NCBI RefSeq assembly: GCF_006346315.1
Contig: NZ_VDMR01000004.1
Location: 310,001-374,000 of the forward strand
Length of the DNA: 64,000 nucleotides
From: Nocardioides litoris
GTDB taxonomy: Bacteria > Actinomycetota > Actinomycetes > Propionibacteriales > Nocardioidaceae
Direction: 5' to 3'
The notes under the pieces were generated by a model that was not told the DNA's origin, searched no databases, and saw only the letters and a list, made by a program, of their open reading frames with translations. This document shows, piece after piece, positions 35,767 to 45,132 of the stretch; the first letter of the stretch is position 1, and each line of letters opens with the position of its first letter. The translations under genes and the position numbers were made by a program.

Positions 35767-36519
35767 ATGAGCACCCTCCCCCGCGGTCTCGCCGTACGCC
35801 GCGACGCCGGCCTCTACGGCTACGAGCGCGCCCTGCGCCGCCACGGCGCCGAGCTGGTCGCCGGGGTCGACGAGGCCGGCCGCGGTGCCTGCGCCGGGCC
35901 GCTGGTCGCCGGCGCGGCGATCCTGCCGCCCGGCCGGGCCGGGATCGTGCCGGGGCTGGCCGACTCCAAGCTGCTCACCGCAGCCGCCCGCGAGCGCTGC
36001 TACGACCAGGTCGTGCGGCGGGCGCTGGCCTGGGCCGTCGTCGTCGTGCCCCACGACGAGTGCGACCGGCTCGGCATGCACGTCGCCAACGTCCAGGCCC
36101 TGCGCCGTGCGGTCGCACGGCTCGCGGTGCGGCCCGACTTCGTGCTCTCCGACGGCTTCCCGGTCGACGGGCTCGGCGCGCCCGGGCTCGCGGTCTGGAA
36201 GGGCGACAAGGTCGCGGCCTGCGTGGCCGCCGCCTCCGTCCTGGCCAAGGTCACCCGCGACCGGATCATGGTCGGGCTCGACGCCGAGCACCCGGCGTAC
36301 GACTTCAAGACGCACAAGGGCTACATCACCGACGTGCACGCCGCCGCGCTCTCCGAGCACGGGCCCTCGCCGGTGCACCGGATGCGCTTCGTCAACGTGC
36401 GCCGCGCGGCCGGCCTGGAGCCGCCGCTGCCGGGCCTGGCCGAGGAACTAGCCGACGACGACGGGCGGCCCGAACCAGGTGTGGACCCCGGTCGAGAAGA
36501 GCACCGACTCGGGGCGTGA
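35767..36519 (+). CDS. rnhB: Ribonuclease HII
   Basis: The 250-residue enzyme removes RNA from RNA-DNA hybrids, including single ribonucleotides. It has the catalytic acidic residues in LVAGVDEAGRGACAGPLVAGA, in PDFVLSDGFPVDG and in ASVLAKVTRDRIM, plus the conserved YDFKTHKGYITDVH. The last 24 residues are not conserved and overlap the 3' end of the convergent DUF2071 gene by 72 bases. Family enzymes typically end near residue 225, so the tail is an extra. Confidence 0.94.
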   Translation: MSTLPRGLAVRRDAGLYGYERALRRHGAELVAGVDEAGRGACAGPLVAGAAILPPGRAGIVPGLADSKLLTAAARERCYDQVVRRALAWAVVVVPHDECDRLGMHVANVQALRRAVARLAVRPDFVLSDGFPVDGLGAPGLAVWKGDKVAACVAAASVLAKVTRDRIMVGLDAEHPAYDFKTHKGYITDVHAAALSEHGPSPVHRMRFVNVRRAAGLEPPLPGLAEELADDDGRPEPGVDPGREEHRLGA

Positions 36520-37263
36520 GCGGGCGACGCCCGGCAGGCCGGCGGCGGCGACGAGCTCGTCGTGCAGCCGCAGCAGCCGGGCCTCGCGCAGCGGCCACGG
36601 GGAGTGGGTGTTGGGCACCCACAGCGTGCGGCCCCAGGCTCGGGTGTGCGCGCCGAAGCGGGCGCTGAGGAAGTGCTGCAGGGGGTCGGGGTCGGCGATG
36701 GGCGCCCCCACCTCGACCACCACCTCGCTGCTGGGTCGCCCCGGTGCGCGGCGCCGTGTGCGGTAGGTGATCGTCGTCCCGGTCGGGTCGGCGGGCAGTG
36801 CGGTGTCGCGGCCGGGCACGCGGTCCATGTCGGCCCACTTGTAGGGCACCCGCAGCGCCGCGTTGGCCGCGGCCACCATGGCCAGCCGCTCGGTCTCGAG
36901 CGAGCGGAACACCACGCCCCGGCGACCGTCGTCGTCGATCGAGTAGAGCCGCACGTTGGTCTCGAGGAACGTGCCGAGGTAGGGCACTCCCGGCGTCCGC
37001 CCGCCCAGCGCGCCCTCGGCGAGGGTGAACGGGATCAACCCGACCCAGGTGGCGCCGTCGTGCACGTCGGGACGAGTGCCGCGGGGGAGGAGCGGGGCCA
37101 CGCGGTCGGGGTCGACCCGCCAGTGCAGGTAGGTCAGGTCGCGCCAGTGCTGGTGGGTCCAGGCCGGACCGTCGAGCGGCGGACCCTGGGGGTCGAGGTG
37201 CTGCTCGTCGTGCGTGCCGGCCACCAGCCCAGGGTCCCGCAGCAGGCCGAGCGTGCGGTCCAC
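36448..37263 (-). CDS. DUF2071 (YqjF-like) protein
   Basis: The 271-residue protein matches DUF2071 through WRDLTYLHWRVDPDRVAPLLP, ATWVGLIPFTLAEG, TFLETNVRLYSIDDDGRRGVVFRSLE and the later ESVLFSTGVHTWFGPP. The fold is related to acetoacetate decarboxylase-like beta proteins; the activity is unknown. It lies opposite the rnhB-DUF2469 run and overlaps the rnhB 3' end by 72 bases, an unusual antisense overlap in which both ends carry conserved or open sequence. Confidence 0.85.
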   Translation of the reverse strand: MDRTLGLLRDPGLVAGTHDEQHLDPQGPPLDGPAWTHQHWRDLTYLHWRVDPDRVAPLLPRGTRPDVHDGATWVGLIPFTLAEGALGGRTPGVPYLGTFLETNVRLYSIDDDGRRGVVFRSLETERLAMVAAANAALRVPYKWADMDRVPGRDTALPADPTGTTITYRTRRRAPGRPSSEVVVEVGAPIADPDPLQHFLSARFGAHTRAWGRTLWVPNTHSPWPLREARLLRLHDELVAAAGLPGVARSRPESVLFSTGVHTWFGPPVVVG

Positions 37264-37291
37264 CCCCGTGGCCCGGCCACCGCCCGGGGCC

Positions 37292-37297
37292 TAGGCT
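37292..37297 (+). promoter_or_regulatory. -10 box of a probably leaderless DUF2469 transcript
   Basis: TAGGCT lies six bases before the ATG at 37304; no ribosome binding site is present. Confidence 0.5.
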
Positions 37298-37303
37298 CGC
37301 CCC

Positions 37304-37612
37304 ATGAGTGCCGAGGAGCTCGAGGCCTACGAGACCGAGCAGGAGCTCACGCTCTACCGCGAGTACCGCGACGTCGTCGGCATCTTCAAGTACGTCGTCG
37401 AGACCGACCGTCGCTTCTACCTGTGCAACCAGGTCGACGTGAAGGCCCGCACCGAGGCCGACGACGTGTTCTTCGAGGTCTCGATGTCCGACGCCTGGGT
37501 GTGGGACATGTACCGGCCCGCCCGGTTCGCCAAGAACGTCAAGGTGCTGACCTTCAAGGACGTCAACGTCGAGGAGCTCCAGCAGGCCGACGTCGACCCG
37601 CCCAAGCCCTGA
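37304..37612 (+). CDS. DUF2469 protein
   Basis: The 102-residue protein is a full DUF2469: ELEAYETEQELTLYREYRDV, FKYVVETDRRFYLCNQVDV and FFEVSMSDAWVWDMYRPARF, followed by a short acidic tail. The family is confined to actinobacteria and is nearly always beside rnhB. Its function is unknown. The TAGGCT box six bases before the start suggests a transcript separate from rnhB. Confidence 0.93.
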   Translation: MSAEELEAYETEQELTLYREYRDVVGIFKYVVETDRRFYLCNQVDVKARTEADDVFFEVSMSDAWVWDMYRPARFAKNVKVLTFKDVNVEELQQADVDPPKP

Positions 37613-37788
37613 CCGACAGCTGCGCCAGGAGCCTGGTCCCCCCGGGCCGTCGCCCTCCTCCGATCGGCCATTTCTGGGTCTAGTCCCTCCCGTGGGGGCC
37701 TCGCGCCGACCTACCCTCGGACCCGGCGGTCTCGTGACCGCGGTCGGGGGCGACGAGTCATATCTGCGTGGGGACAGGGCACGGGGTC

Positions 37789-38271
37789 ATGGTGGGACGA
37801 CGAGGTCGGCGCGCGCGCGGGCGAGACAGGGACCGCGGGGCCGCGGCGCTGGAGTTCGCGCTCGTCGTGCCGTTCCTGCTGCTGCTCCTGCTCGGCATCA
37901 TCAGCTACGGGATGATGCTCAGCTTCCGCCAGAGCATGAGCCAGGCGGCCACAGAGGGCGCTCGGGCCGCTGCGGTGACCATCGACCCCAGCAAGCGGAA
38001 GTCCGAGGGGTACGCCGCGGTCCAGGAGGCGCTCTCGGCCTTCGACGTGCGTTGTGACTCCGGCAACGTGGTCGTCGACGGCGCCGACGCGGGAGACTGC
38101 TCGGTCACCAGTCCCGGTCCGTGCACCCCGGCCGCGGCGGCCGGCGTCCAGTGCGTGACGGTCACGGTCACCTACCGCTACCGCGACTTCCCGCTCGTGC
38201 CGAACTTCCCGGGTGTGGGGGTCGTCATCCCGGAGACGCTGTCCTACTCCGCCCAGGCACGGGTCAGCTGA
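37789..38271 (+). CDS. TadE-like pilus assembly protein
   Basis: The 160-residue protein has a basic start (GRRGRRARGRDRDRGAAALEFALVVP), the mark of a TadE-like prepilin-type N-terminus, followed by one membrane segment (about 22-42) and an extracytosolic domain with Cys. Such minor pseudopilins act with Flp-type pili or secretion systems. No tadA, tadB, tadC or flp gene is in view. ATG 37789 is chosen; a GTG at 37768 would add seven residues. The stop overlaps the next ATG by one base. A TACCCT box lies at 37712-37717. Confidence 0.8.
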   Translation: MVGRRGRRARGRDRDRGAAALEFALVVPFLLLLLLGIISYGMMLSFRQSMSQAATEGARAAAVTIDPSKRKSEGYAAVQEALSAFDVRCDSGNVVVDGADAGDCSVTSPGPCTPAAAAGVQCVTVTVTYRYRDFPLVPNFPGVGVVIPETLSYSAQARVS

Positions 38272-40337
38272 TGCGAGCCCGTCTCCGGGGCTCGCTCGCC
38301 GCGCGCCGACGCCGTCGCGACGAGCGAGGAGCCGTCGCCGTGGTCGCGGGGCTGATGGTCGTGGTCGTGGTCATCGTCGCGGCGCTGGCCGTCGACATCG
38401 GCATGCAGCGCGTGGCGCGCACCGACATGCAGTCCCTGGCCGACGTCGTGGCCCTCGACCTGTCCCGCGAGCTGGGCGAGCGCACGGTCTCCAGCTTCCA
38501 GCAGGCCAGCCCCACGATCGACCGGCTCGCCGCCGAGAGCCGCGACCGCAACCAGGACACCCTCGGGTCGACCCCGACCCTCGACGTCGACCTCGGCGAG
38601 GTCGGCGTCGACGGCGAGTTCATGGAGAGCACCGACCCGGGGTTCGTCCCGACCGCCGTGCGGGTCACCGCGCGCACGGACGTCGCGTTCGCGTTCGGCG
38701 TGATGGACAGCGGCAGCGCGCAGCGCGAGGCCGTGGGGCAGCAGACCGAGGACGCCGGGTGCTTCGAGATCGGCTCCTTCACCGCTGCGCTCGACCTGGG
38801 TGACTCGGCCCTCGCGCCCCTCGCCGACCTGCTGGGGCTCGAGACCACCCTCGACCTGGTCAGCTACCGCAACCTGGCGGCGGCCTCGGTGTCCCTGTTC
38901 GACGTCGCCGCGGCTCCCAGCATCGGCACCACCGAGGCCCTGCTGGCCCCGAGCGGGGTCCGCGTGGGCGACCTGGTCAGCGCGACGGCGTACGCCCTGC
39001 AGTACGGCGAGGGCGGGTCGTCCTCCGCCGTGGCGGCCTCCGTGCTGCGAGGGCTGCTCGCGCCGTCCGCGGGCCTCGACCTCGACACCCTGGTCGAGGT
39101 CGCCGACGTGGTGAGCGTCGACGCGGGCAACACCGCCGCCCTGGCCAGCAAGGTCAACGTGCTCGAGCTCATCGGCGCGTCGCTGTCGCTGGCCAACAAG
39201 AGCAGCCTCCTCGACACCCGCGTGCCGGTGGACCTCAGCGCCGTCGGCCTCGGGACGGCGTCGCTGTCGCTGACCGCGGTCCAGGGGCCGCGGTACGCGT
39301 GCGGCACGACGTGGCCCGACCCCTCCGACGAGTGCGAGGTCGTGACTGCTGGTGGCGGTGCGTGCGCCCGTCAGTCCCAGGTCCGGTTGGAGCTGCGCGT
39401 CGACCAGAAGACGCTGCCGCTGTTCTCCTCCACCGACCCCCTCGTCAGCGGCGGCATCAACGCCGTCGTCGGGCCGATCTCGCTCACGGGCGGTGTCGGC
39501 AACGCCAAGGGCGTGCTGACGTCGGTCGACAGCTGCGGGCCACCGGACCAGATCACGGTCAACGTCCGCAGCGGACTGCTCGGGGTCCAGCTGCAGGTGC
39601 CCGTGCGGGTGTCCGGGTCGGTCTCGCTCAACCTGCAGAACGTCCTTCCCGGACCGCTCCAGAACCTGGTCGGCAACGTCCTCAACCTGCCGGGCCTGCT
39701 CACCGGCATCCTCGGTGGCACCCAGTACGAGTACCGCAACTACCGGGTCACGGTCGACGTGTCCGAGGTGGGGGTGGACCTCGGAGCGACGTCACCCGGC
39801 ACGACGGGCAACGACGACGCCCGGCTCGTCAGCCCGACCAACGACCGGACCGGCTCGCCCGTCAAGGTGCCGTCGTCCCCGCAGGCGCTGAAGCTCGGCT
39901 CGGTCGGCCTGCCGTCCACCTTCCTCAGCGGCCGGGTCACCGTCCGGCTGGCCTACGAGTGGCGCAGCCGCCAGGTCACCCTGCTGGGGCTCCCCGTCCT
40001 GGGCTGGCGGTGGGGTCCGACCAACCCCGGCACGGGCCCGAGCAACGGCTGGACGTCCAACGCCGTGCAGGCCCCCCCGGGCACCAACGGCGGTGTGCTG
40101 CTGACCGGCAACCTCGCCGACCTGGCGAGCCTGCCGGCACCGCTGGGCGGGGTGGGAGCCACGGTCACCACCGCCCTGAACGGCGTCACCAACGCGGTCA
40201 ACACCCAGGTCGTGGGGGCGGTCAACGGGGTCCTCGACGGTGTGCTGCTGCGGCTGCTCGGCATCTCCGGCGCGGGCGCTGACCTCTACAGCGTGTCCCG
40301 GCCGTTGTGCGGCGGACCGCCGCGCCTCGTCGACTGA
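38271..40337 (+). CDS. TadG-like protein (large, exported beta-rich domain)
   Basis: The 688-residue protein starts with RRRRRDERGAVAVVAGLMVV, the TadG-type N-terminus with one membrane segment at about 22-43. The remaining 640 residues are rich in Val, Leu, Gly and Ser, with short repeats such as GPLQNLVGNVLNLPGLLTG and NGVTNAVNTQVVGAVNGVLDG, suggesting a beta-solenoid or fibrous domain outside the cell. It is translationally coupled to the TadE-like gene (TGATG). It may be a stand-alone cell-surface protein that kept the export route. Confidence 0.78.
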   Translation: MRARLRGSLAARRRRRDERGAVAVVAGLMVVVVVIVAALAVDIGMQRVARTDMQSLADVVALDLSRELGERTVSSFQQASPTIDRLAAESRDRNQDTLGSTPTLDVDLGEVGVDGEFMESTDPGFVPTAVRVTARTDVAFAFGVMDSGSAQREAVGQQTEDAGCFEIGSFTAALDLGDSALAPLADLLGLETTLDLVSYRNLAAASVSLFDVAAAPSIGTTEALLAPSGVRVGDLVSATAYALQYGEGGSSSAVAASVLRGLLAPSAGLDLDTLVEVADVVSVDAGNTAALASKVNVLELIGASLSLANKSSLLDTRVPVDLSAVGLGTASLSLTAVQGPRYACGTTWPDPSDECEVVTAGGGACARQSQVRLELRVDQKTLPLFSSTDPLVSGGINAVVGPISLTGGVGNAKGVLTSVDSCGPPDQITVNVRSGLLGVQLQVPVRVSGSVSLNLQNVLPGPLQNLVGNVLNLPGLLTGILGGTQYEYRNYRVTVDVSEVGVDLGATSPGTTGNDDARLVSPTNDRTGSPVKVPSSPQALKLGSVGLPSTFLSGRVTVRLAYEWRSRQVTLLGLPVLGWRWGPTNPGTGPSNGWTSNAVQAPPGTNGGVLLTGNLADLASLPAPLGGVGATVTTALNGVTNAVNTQVVGAVNGVLDGVLLRLLGISGAGADLYSVSRPLCGGPPRLVD

Positions 40338-40477
40338 CCTCACCCGGCCCGGTCGCAGGCCTGCAGTCCAGGAGTCGTCCACAGGCGCCCCGCCCGCCCT
40401 CGTCCTCCACAGGCCGGCCCCGCTCGGGGGCGACCTGTCGGCGCGCGCGCCGATGCTGCCGTCATGGAGCCAAGCAG

Positions 40478-40858
40478 ATGACGCCCGGCACCCGGGCCAC
40501 GGCCGCGAGCCGCACGGCCCTCGGGGCCTACGGCGAGCAGGTCGCCGTGCGCCACCTCGTCGAGGCCGGCCTCGTGGTGCTCGACCGCAACTGGCGGTGC
40601 CCCGAGGGCGAGATCGACGTGGTGCTGCGTGACGGCGACGTCCTCGTCGTGTGCGAGGTCAAGACCCGCACCTCGGTGCTCGCCGGCACCCCGCACGAGG
40701 CCCTCACCGACGCCAAGCTCGACCGGCTGCACCGCCTCGGCCAGGCCTGGGCGCGCGCCCACGGGCTGAGCCCGGAGCGCACCCGGGTCGACCTCGTCGC
40801 CGTGCTGCGGCCGCGACGCGGCCCGGCCGTGGTCGACCACGTGGCGGGGGTCGTCTGA
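40478..40858 (+). CDS. yraN: YraN family (UPF0102) nuclease-like protein
   Basis: The 126-residue protein has the restriction-endonuclease-like core: GAYGEQVAVRHLVEAGLVVLDRNWR, the acidic GEIDVVLRDGDVLVVCEVKTR, then HRLGQAWARAHGLS. These would bind metal for DNA cleavage; family members act in genome maintenance or natural transformation. The ATG at 40478 fits the conserved start; the longer open frame to 40307 has no support. The stop overlaps comM by one base (TGATG). Confidence 0.9.
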   Translation: MTPGTRATAASRTALGAYGEQVAVRHLVEAGLVVLDRNWRCPEGEIDVVLRDGDVLVVCEVKTRTSVLAGTPHEALTDAKLDRLHRLGQAWARAHGLSPERTRVDLVAVLRPRRGPAVVDHVAGVV

Positions 40859-42465
40859 TGGCCTTCGCCGTCACCCGCACCGTGAGCCTGCACGGCGCGC
40901 TGGGCCACCTGGTCGACGTGCAGGCCGACGTCTCGGCGGGCCAGGCCGGGCTGGCCATCGTGGGTCGGCCCGACCAGTCCCTGCGCGAGGCCGGCGACCG
41001 CTGCCGCATCGCCATCGTCAACAGCGGGCGCCTGTGGCCCGGCACCACCCGCAAGGTCACCGTGCTGCTCTCCCCCGCCGACCTGGTCAAGCGCGGCCCC
41101 CACTTCGACCTGGCCATCGCGGTCGCGGTGCTCGCCGCCGACGGCGTGCTGGAGGAGCCGGCCCACCTCGAGCGCACGGCGTTCATCGGCGAGCTGTCGC
41201 TCGACGGCGGCCTGCGCTCGGTGCCCGGGGTGCTGCCCATGGTGCTGGCGGCCGCGGCGCGGGGCGTCCGGCTCGTCTTCGTCCCCGAGCCGCAGGTGCC
41301 GGAGGCCTCGATGGTGCCCGGCATCGACGTGCTCGGCGTGCGGTCGCTGGCCCAGGTCGTCGCCGAGCTCAACGACGAGCCCACGCCCGACGCGCCGCCC
41401 GTGGCCCCGATCTCGGGCGCCCGGCTGCTGACCTGGCGGGGCGAGGAGCGGCTGGAGGAGGTCGACCTGGCCGACCTGCGCGGCATGGACGACGCCAAGC
41501 TCGCCGCCGAGGTCGCCGCCGCGGGCGGCCACGCGCTGCTGCTGTCCGGTCCCAAGGGGGCGGGCAAGACCAGCCTGGCCGAGCGCATCCCCGGCCTGCT
41601 GCCCGATCTCGGGCCCGAGGAGTCGCTGGAGCTCACCGCCGTGCACTCGCTCGCCGGGGTGCTCGAGCCCGGTGACGGCCTCATCACGCGCCCACCCTTC
41701 TCCGCCCCGCACCACGACGCCAGCAAGGCCAGCCTCGTCGGCGGCGGCAGCGGCCAGGTGCGCCCGGGCGAGATCAGCCGGGCCCACGCGGGTGTCTTGT
41801 TCCTGGACGAGTTCCCCCTGTTCCGGCACGACATCATCGAGGCCCTGCGCCAGCCCCTCGAGAGCGGCGACATCACCGTCGCCCGGGCCGAGGAGTCGGT
41901 GACCCTGCCCGCCCGCGGCATGCTCGTCCTGGCGTGCAACCCGTGCCCCTGCGGCGACTGGACGTCCGACCCCGGTGACAGCCGGTGCCGGTGCAAGGCC
42001 ACCGTGCTGCGTGACTACCGCAGCAAGCTCACCGGTCCGCTGGTCGACCGCGTCGACATCACCCGCCACGTCGCTGCCCTGCGCCTCGACCAGGGCGACC
42101 CCTTCCACCCGGCCGAGACCACGGCTGCCGTCCGAGCGCGGGTCACCGCGGCCCGGGCCCGCCAGCTCGACCGCTACGCCGGGTGCTCGTGGCGCCTCAA
42201 CGCCCACGTGCCAGGACCCGTCCTCCGTGACCGCTGGCCGCTGACCGAGGCCGGTCAGCGGCTCGTCGACCGCGAGCTGTACGCCGGCCGGCTCAGCAGC
42301 CGCGGCGCGGTCCGGGTGCAGCGGGTCGCCTGGACGTTGGCCGATCTCGACGCCGTCGCCTCCGGCCGCGAGGTCGTCCCGGGCACCGCCCAGGCCGCGC
42401 TCGCGCTCCAGCTCCGCACGGGCGAGCCCCTCGCCGTCCGGGCGCTGCGGAGGTCGGCCGGATGA
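40858..42465 (+). CDS. comM: ComM/YifB, Mg-chelatase-like AAA+ ATPase
   Basis: The 535-residue protein is a hexameric branch-migration helicase needed to integrate incoming DNA. It has an N-terminal ComM domain (VGRPDQSLREAGDRCRIAI), Walker A in SGPKGAGKTSLAERIPGLLP, Walker B in GVLFLDEFPLF, a Cys cluster in CNPCPCGDW...CRCK that probably binds zinc, and a C-terminal Mg-chelatase domain. It is coupled to yraN (TGATG) and to dprA (ATGA), the usual DNA-processing run. Confidence 0.95.
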   Translation: MAFAVTRTVSLHGALGHLVDVQADVSAGQAGLAIVGRPDQSLREAGDRCRIAIVNSGRLWPGTTRKVTVLLSPADLVKRGPHFDLAIAVAVLAADGVLEEPAHLERTAFIGELSLDGGLRSVPGVLPMVLAAAARGVRLVFVPEPQVPEASMVPGIDVLGVRSLAQVVAELNDEPTPDAPPVAPISGARLLTWRGEERLEEVDLADLRGMDDAKLAAEVAAAGGHALLLSGPKGAGKTSLAERIPGLLPDLGPEESLELTAVHSLAGVLEPGDGLITRPPFSAPHHDASKASLVGGGSGQVRPGEISRAHAGVLFLDEFPLFRHDIIEALRQPLESGDITVARAEESVTLPARGMLVLACNPCPCGDWTSDPGDSRCRCKATVLRDYRSKLTGPLVDRVDITRHVAALRLDQGDPFHPAETTAAVRARVTAARARQLDRYAGCSWRLNAHVPGPVLRDRWPLTEAGQRLVDRELYAGRLSSRGAVRVQRVAWTLADLDAVASGREVVPGTAQAALALQLRTGEPLAVRALRRSAG

Positions 42466-43598
42466 GCGCCCCCGACGATGAGCGCCTGGCCCGGGCGGCC
42501 CTCAACCAGCTCGGCGAGCCGGGGGACACCAAGATGCTCGGCCTGGTCGCCGAGCTCGGCGCGGTCCGCCTGCACCGGCTGCTGGTCGAGGAGGTCGATC
42601 CCGAGGGCCTGCGCACCGACGTGGCGCTGCGCCTGGCCGCGGTCGACCCGGCCCGCGAGCTCGAGCGCGCCGACCGGCTCGGGCTCCGCTGGGTCGTGCC
42701 CGGTGACGACGAGTGGCCCGCGGGGCTCGACGACCTCGGCGGCGCGGGGGCCGTCCAGGAGCGCGGCGGGGTGCCGCTCGGGCTGTGGGTGCGCGGTCCG
42801 GCCCGGCTCGACGAGCTGGCCCGTGGGGTCGCGGTCGTCGGCTCTCGCGCCGCCACGACGTACGGCGACGACGTGGCCGGCGAGGTCGCAGGGGCCGTCG
42901 CCCGCGCCGGCCGCCCGGTCGTCTCGGGCGGCGCCTTCGGCATCGACTACGCCGCCCACCGGGGCGCCGTCAGCGCCGGCGGGACGACCGTCGCGGTCGT
43001 GGCCTGCGGCGCTGACCGCGTCTACCCGCAGGCGCACGCGGCGATGTTCGACCACGTCGTGCGCACCGGCGCCGTCGTCTCCGAGGCGGCCCCGGGCTGC
43101 GCACCCCACCGGGTCCGGTTCCTCGCCCGCAACCGCCTCATCGCCGCCCTCACCGGCGGCACGGTCGTGGTCGAGGCGGCCCTGCGCAGCGGCGCCCTCA
43201 ACACCGCCAACTGGGCCGGCCGGCTCCAGCGCCCGTTGATGGGCGTCCCGGGTCCGGTGACCAGTGCCGCGTCGAGCGGGGTCCACGAGTGGATCCGCAC
43301 CGGCGCGATGACCCTGGTGACCCGCGGCGCCGAGGTGCTCGAGCTGGTCTCGCCGGCCGGGGTGGCCACCGTCGCGCCCCTGCGCGCGGAGGAGACGGCG
43401 TACGACCGCCTCAGCCCCAAGCAGCGGCAGGTGCTCGACGCGGTCCCGGTCGCGATCGCGGCCGGCACCGAGTCGGTCGCCCGCACGGCCGGGCTCGGGC
43501 TGCGCGAGGTGCACGGGGCGCTGGCGCGGCTGCGGGAGGCCGGGTTCGTCGAGGCCGGCCCCCGGGGCTGGCGGCTCGCCGAGGAGGCTCGCACGTGA
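42462..43598 (+). CDS. dprA: DprA, DNA processing protein
   Basis: The 378-residue protein loads RecA on incoming single-stranded DNA. It has a helical N-terminus, the extended Rossmann fold with [35 protein letters not shown] and [21 protein letters not shown], and a winged-helix C-terminus ([19 protein letters not shown]). ATG start overlapping the comM stop by four bases. The nearest downstream gene, xerC, has its own promoter box. Confidence 0.95.
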   Translation: MSAPDDERLARAALNQLGEPGDTKMLGLVAELGAVRLHRLLVEEVDPEGLRTDVALRLAAVDPARELERADRLGLRWVVPGDDEWPAGLDDLGGAGAVQERGGVPLGLWVRGPARLDELARGVAVVGSRAATTYGDDVAGEVAGAVARAGRPVVSGGAFGIDYAAHRGAVSAGGTTVAVVACGADRVYPQAHAAMFDHVVRTGAVVSEAAPGCAPHRVRFLARNRLIAALTGGTVVVEAALRSGALNTANWAGRLQRPLMGVPGPVTSAASSGVHEWIRTGAMTLVTRGAEVLELVSPAGVATVAPLRAEETAYDRLSPKQRQVLDAVPVAIAAGTESVARTAGLGLREVHGALARLREAGFVEAGPRGWRLAEEART

Positions 43599-43614
43599 CC
43601 GCGGCTCGCGCTCC

Positions 43615-43620
43615 TACGAT
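43615..43620 (+). promoter_or_regulatory. -10 box of a probably leaderless xerC transcript
   Basis: TACGAT lies six bases before the GTG at 43627, just after the dprA stop, with no ribosome binding site. It supports GTG 43627 as the start. Confidence 0.55.
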
Positions 43621-43626
43621 CGACGG

Positions 43627-44577
43627 GTGACAGGTCTCGGGGACGGCGAGGGCGACGAGTCCGGCCTGCCCGAGGCGATGGCCCGGGTCCTCGGCGACTA
43701 CGAGCGCCACCTCGTCTCCGAGCGCGACCTCACGCCCCACACCGTCCGCGCCTACCTCGGCGACGTGGCGAGCGTCCTCGAGCACGCTCGTCGGCTCGGG
43801 ATGTCGGACCCCGCCGAGCTCGACCTGCGCGCCCTGCGCGGCTGGCTCGCGCAGCAGCAGAGCCGCGGGAAGTCGCGCACCACCCTGGCCCGCCGGGCCA
43901 CGGCAGCCCGGGTCTTCACCGCCTGGCTCGCCCGCACCGGACGCGCCCCGACCGACGTCGGAGCCAGCCTGGGCGCGCCGAAGCCGCACCGCACCCTGCC
44001 GCCGGTGCTGCGGGCCGACGAGGCGGGCGACCTGATCGCGGCCGCGGTCGCCGCGGTCGACGACGGCAGCCCGGTCGGGCTGCGCGACGTCGCCATGCTC
44101 GAGCTGCTGTACGCCACCGGCATCCGGGTCGGCGAGCTGTGCGGTCTCGACGTCGACGACGTCGACCGCGACCGCGACGTCGTCCGGGTCCTGGGCAAGG
44201 GCCGCAAGGAGCGCACGGTGCCGTTCGGCCGCCCGGCCGGCCGCGCACTCGACTCCTGGGTCCGTCGCGGCCGGCCGCTGCTGGCCACCGACGGCGCCGG
44301 CCCGGCGTTGTTCCTGGGCGCCCGGGGCCGGCGCATCGACCAGCGGGCGGTCCGCACGCTGGTGCACCGGCGCATCGCGGAGGTCCCGGGTGCACCCGAC
44401 ATCGGCCCGCACGGCCTGCGGCACACCGCGGCCACCCACCTGCTGGAGGGCGGCGCCGACCTGCGGTCGGTGCAGGAGCTGCTCGGGCACGCGTCCCTGG
44501 CCACGACGCAGCGCTACACCCACGTCACCACCGACCGGCTCCGACGGGCCTACCAGCAGGCCCACCCCCGGGCCTGA
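43627..44577 (+). CDS. xerC: XerC-type tyrosine recombinase
   Basis: The 316-residue protein has an N-terminal SAM-like core-binding domain and a catalytic domain with all active residues: Arg in [13 protein letters not shown], Lys in [12 protein letters not shown], His-x-x-Arg in [15 protein letters not shown], His in [15 protein letters not shown], and the nucleophile Tyr in the same motif. It resolves chromosome dimers at dif with XerD. It is not a phage integrase: it lies in the usual place after dprA and no attachment site or phage gene is near. The length is normal. Confidence 0.92.
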   Translation: MTGLGDGEGDESGLPEAMARVLGDYERHLVSERDLTPHTVRAYLGDVASVLEHARRLGMSDPAELDLRALRGWLAQQQSRGKSRTTLARRATAARVFTAWLARTGRAPTDVGASLGAPKPHRTLPPVLRADEAGDLIAAAVAAVDDGSPVGLRDVAMLELLYATGIRVGELCGLDVDDVDRDRDVVRVLGKGRKERTVPFGRPAGRALDSWVRRGRPLLATDGAGPALFLGARGRRIDQRAVRTLVHRRIAEVPGAPDIGPHGLRHTAATHLLEGGADLRSVQELLGHASLATTQRYTHVTTDRLRRAYQQAHPRA

Positions 44578-44586
44578 GCCCGTCGG

Positions 44587-45132
44587 TCAGCCGAACAGCC
44601 GGAGGAGCACCCCGCTCGCGGGTCCGACGCCGGTGGGCTCGTCGCGCCACAGCGGCAGCAGCCGCACCGGCCCGGCGCCGACCAGCCGCAGCGGGTCGAG
44701 GTAGGTCCGGGCGCCCTCGATCCACCCCCAGTGCAGGCACGACCGCGGGAAGCAGTGCGACCCGGTCGTCCCGAGGGTCCCGATCGGGTCGCCCGCGTCG
44801 ACCGGGTCGCCCACGGCCAGCGAGGCGTCGACGGGTTCGTAGGTCGTGCGGGTCGACCCGTGGGCCATCACCACGACGCCACGGCCCGCGAGGAGGCCGG
44901 CGTAGGCGACGCGGCCCGGCAGGGCGGCCCGGACGACCTGTCCGGGGGAGCCCAGCAGGTCCACCCCGCGGTGGCCGGCGCCGTACGGCGTGTCGGGCGG
45001 GTCGAACGGCGCCACCACCTGCGGCTCGGGGCGCAGCGGCCAGGTGCCGACGGGGTCGGCCCCGGCGGCGTGCGCGGCCGTGGGGAGCAGGGTGAGCAGG
45101 AGGACGAGCGCGGACAGCAGGCTTCTCATCAC
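44587..45132 (-). CDS. M23 family peptidase (secreted, wall hydrolase-like)
   Basis: The 181-residue protein has a Sec signal peptide (LLSALVLLLTLLPTAAHAAG) and an M23 (lysostaphin-type) domain: GAGHRGVDLLGSPGQVVRA, GRGVVVMAHGSTRTTYEPV and GSHCFPRSCLHWGW, which supply the zinc ligands His, Asp and His-x-His-type residues. It probably cuts peptidoglycan cross-bridges. Two ATGs start it (45132 and 45129). It is convergent with xerC and divergent from rpsB, with a 400-base region before rpsB. Confidence 0.9.
   Translation of the reverse strand: MMRSLLSALVLLLTLLPTAAHAAGADPVGTWPLRPEPQVVAPFDPPDTPYGAGHRGVDLLGSPGQVVRAALPGRVAYAGLLAGRGVVVMAHGSTRTTYEPVDASLAVGDPVDAGDPIGTLGTTGSHCFPRSCLHWGWIEGARTYLDPLRLVGAGPVRLLPLWRDEPTGVGPASGVLLRLFG

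Noticed and set aside
43627..44577. Phage integrase and genomic-island boundary
   Set aside because: The protein is a standard XerC in its usual place after dprA. There is no tRNA, direct repeat or phage gene nearby.
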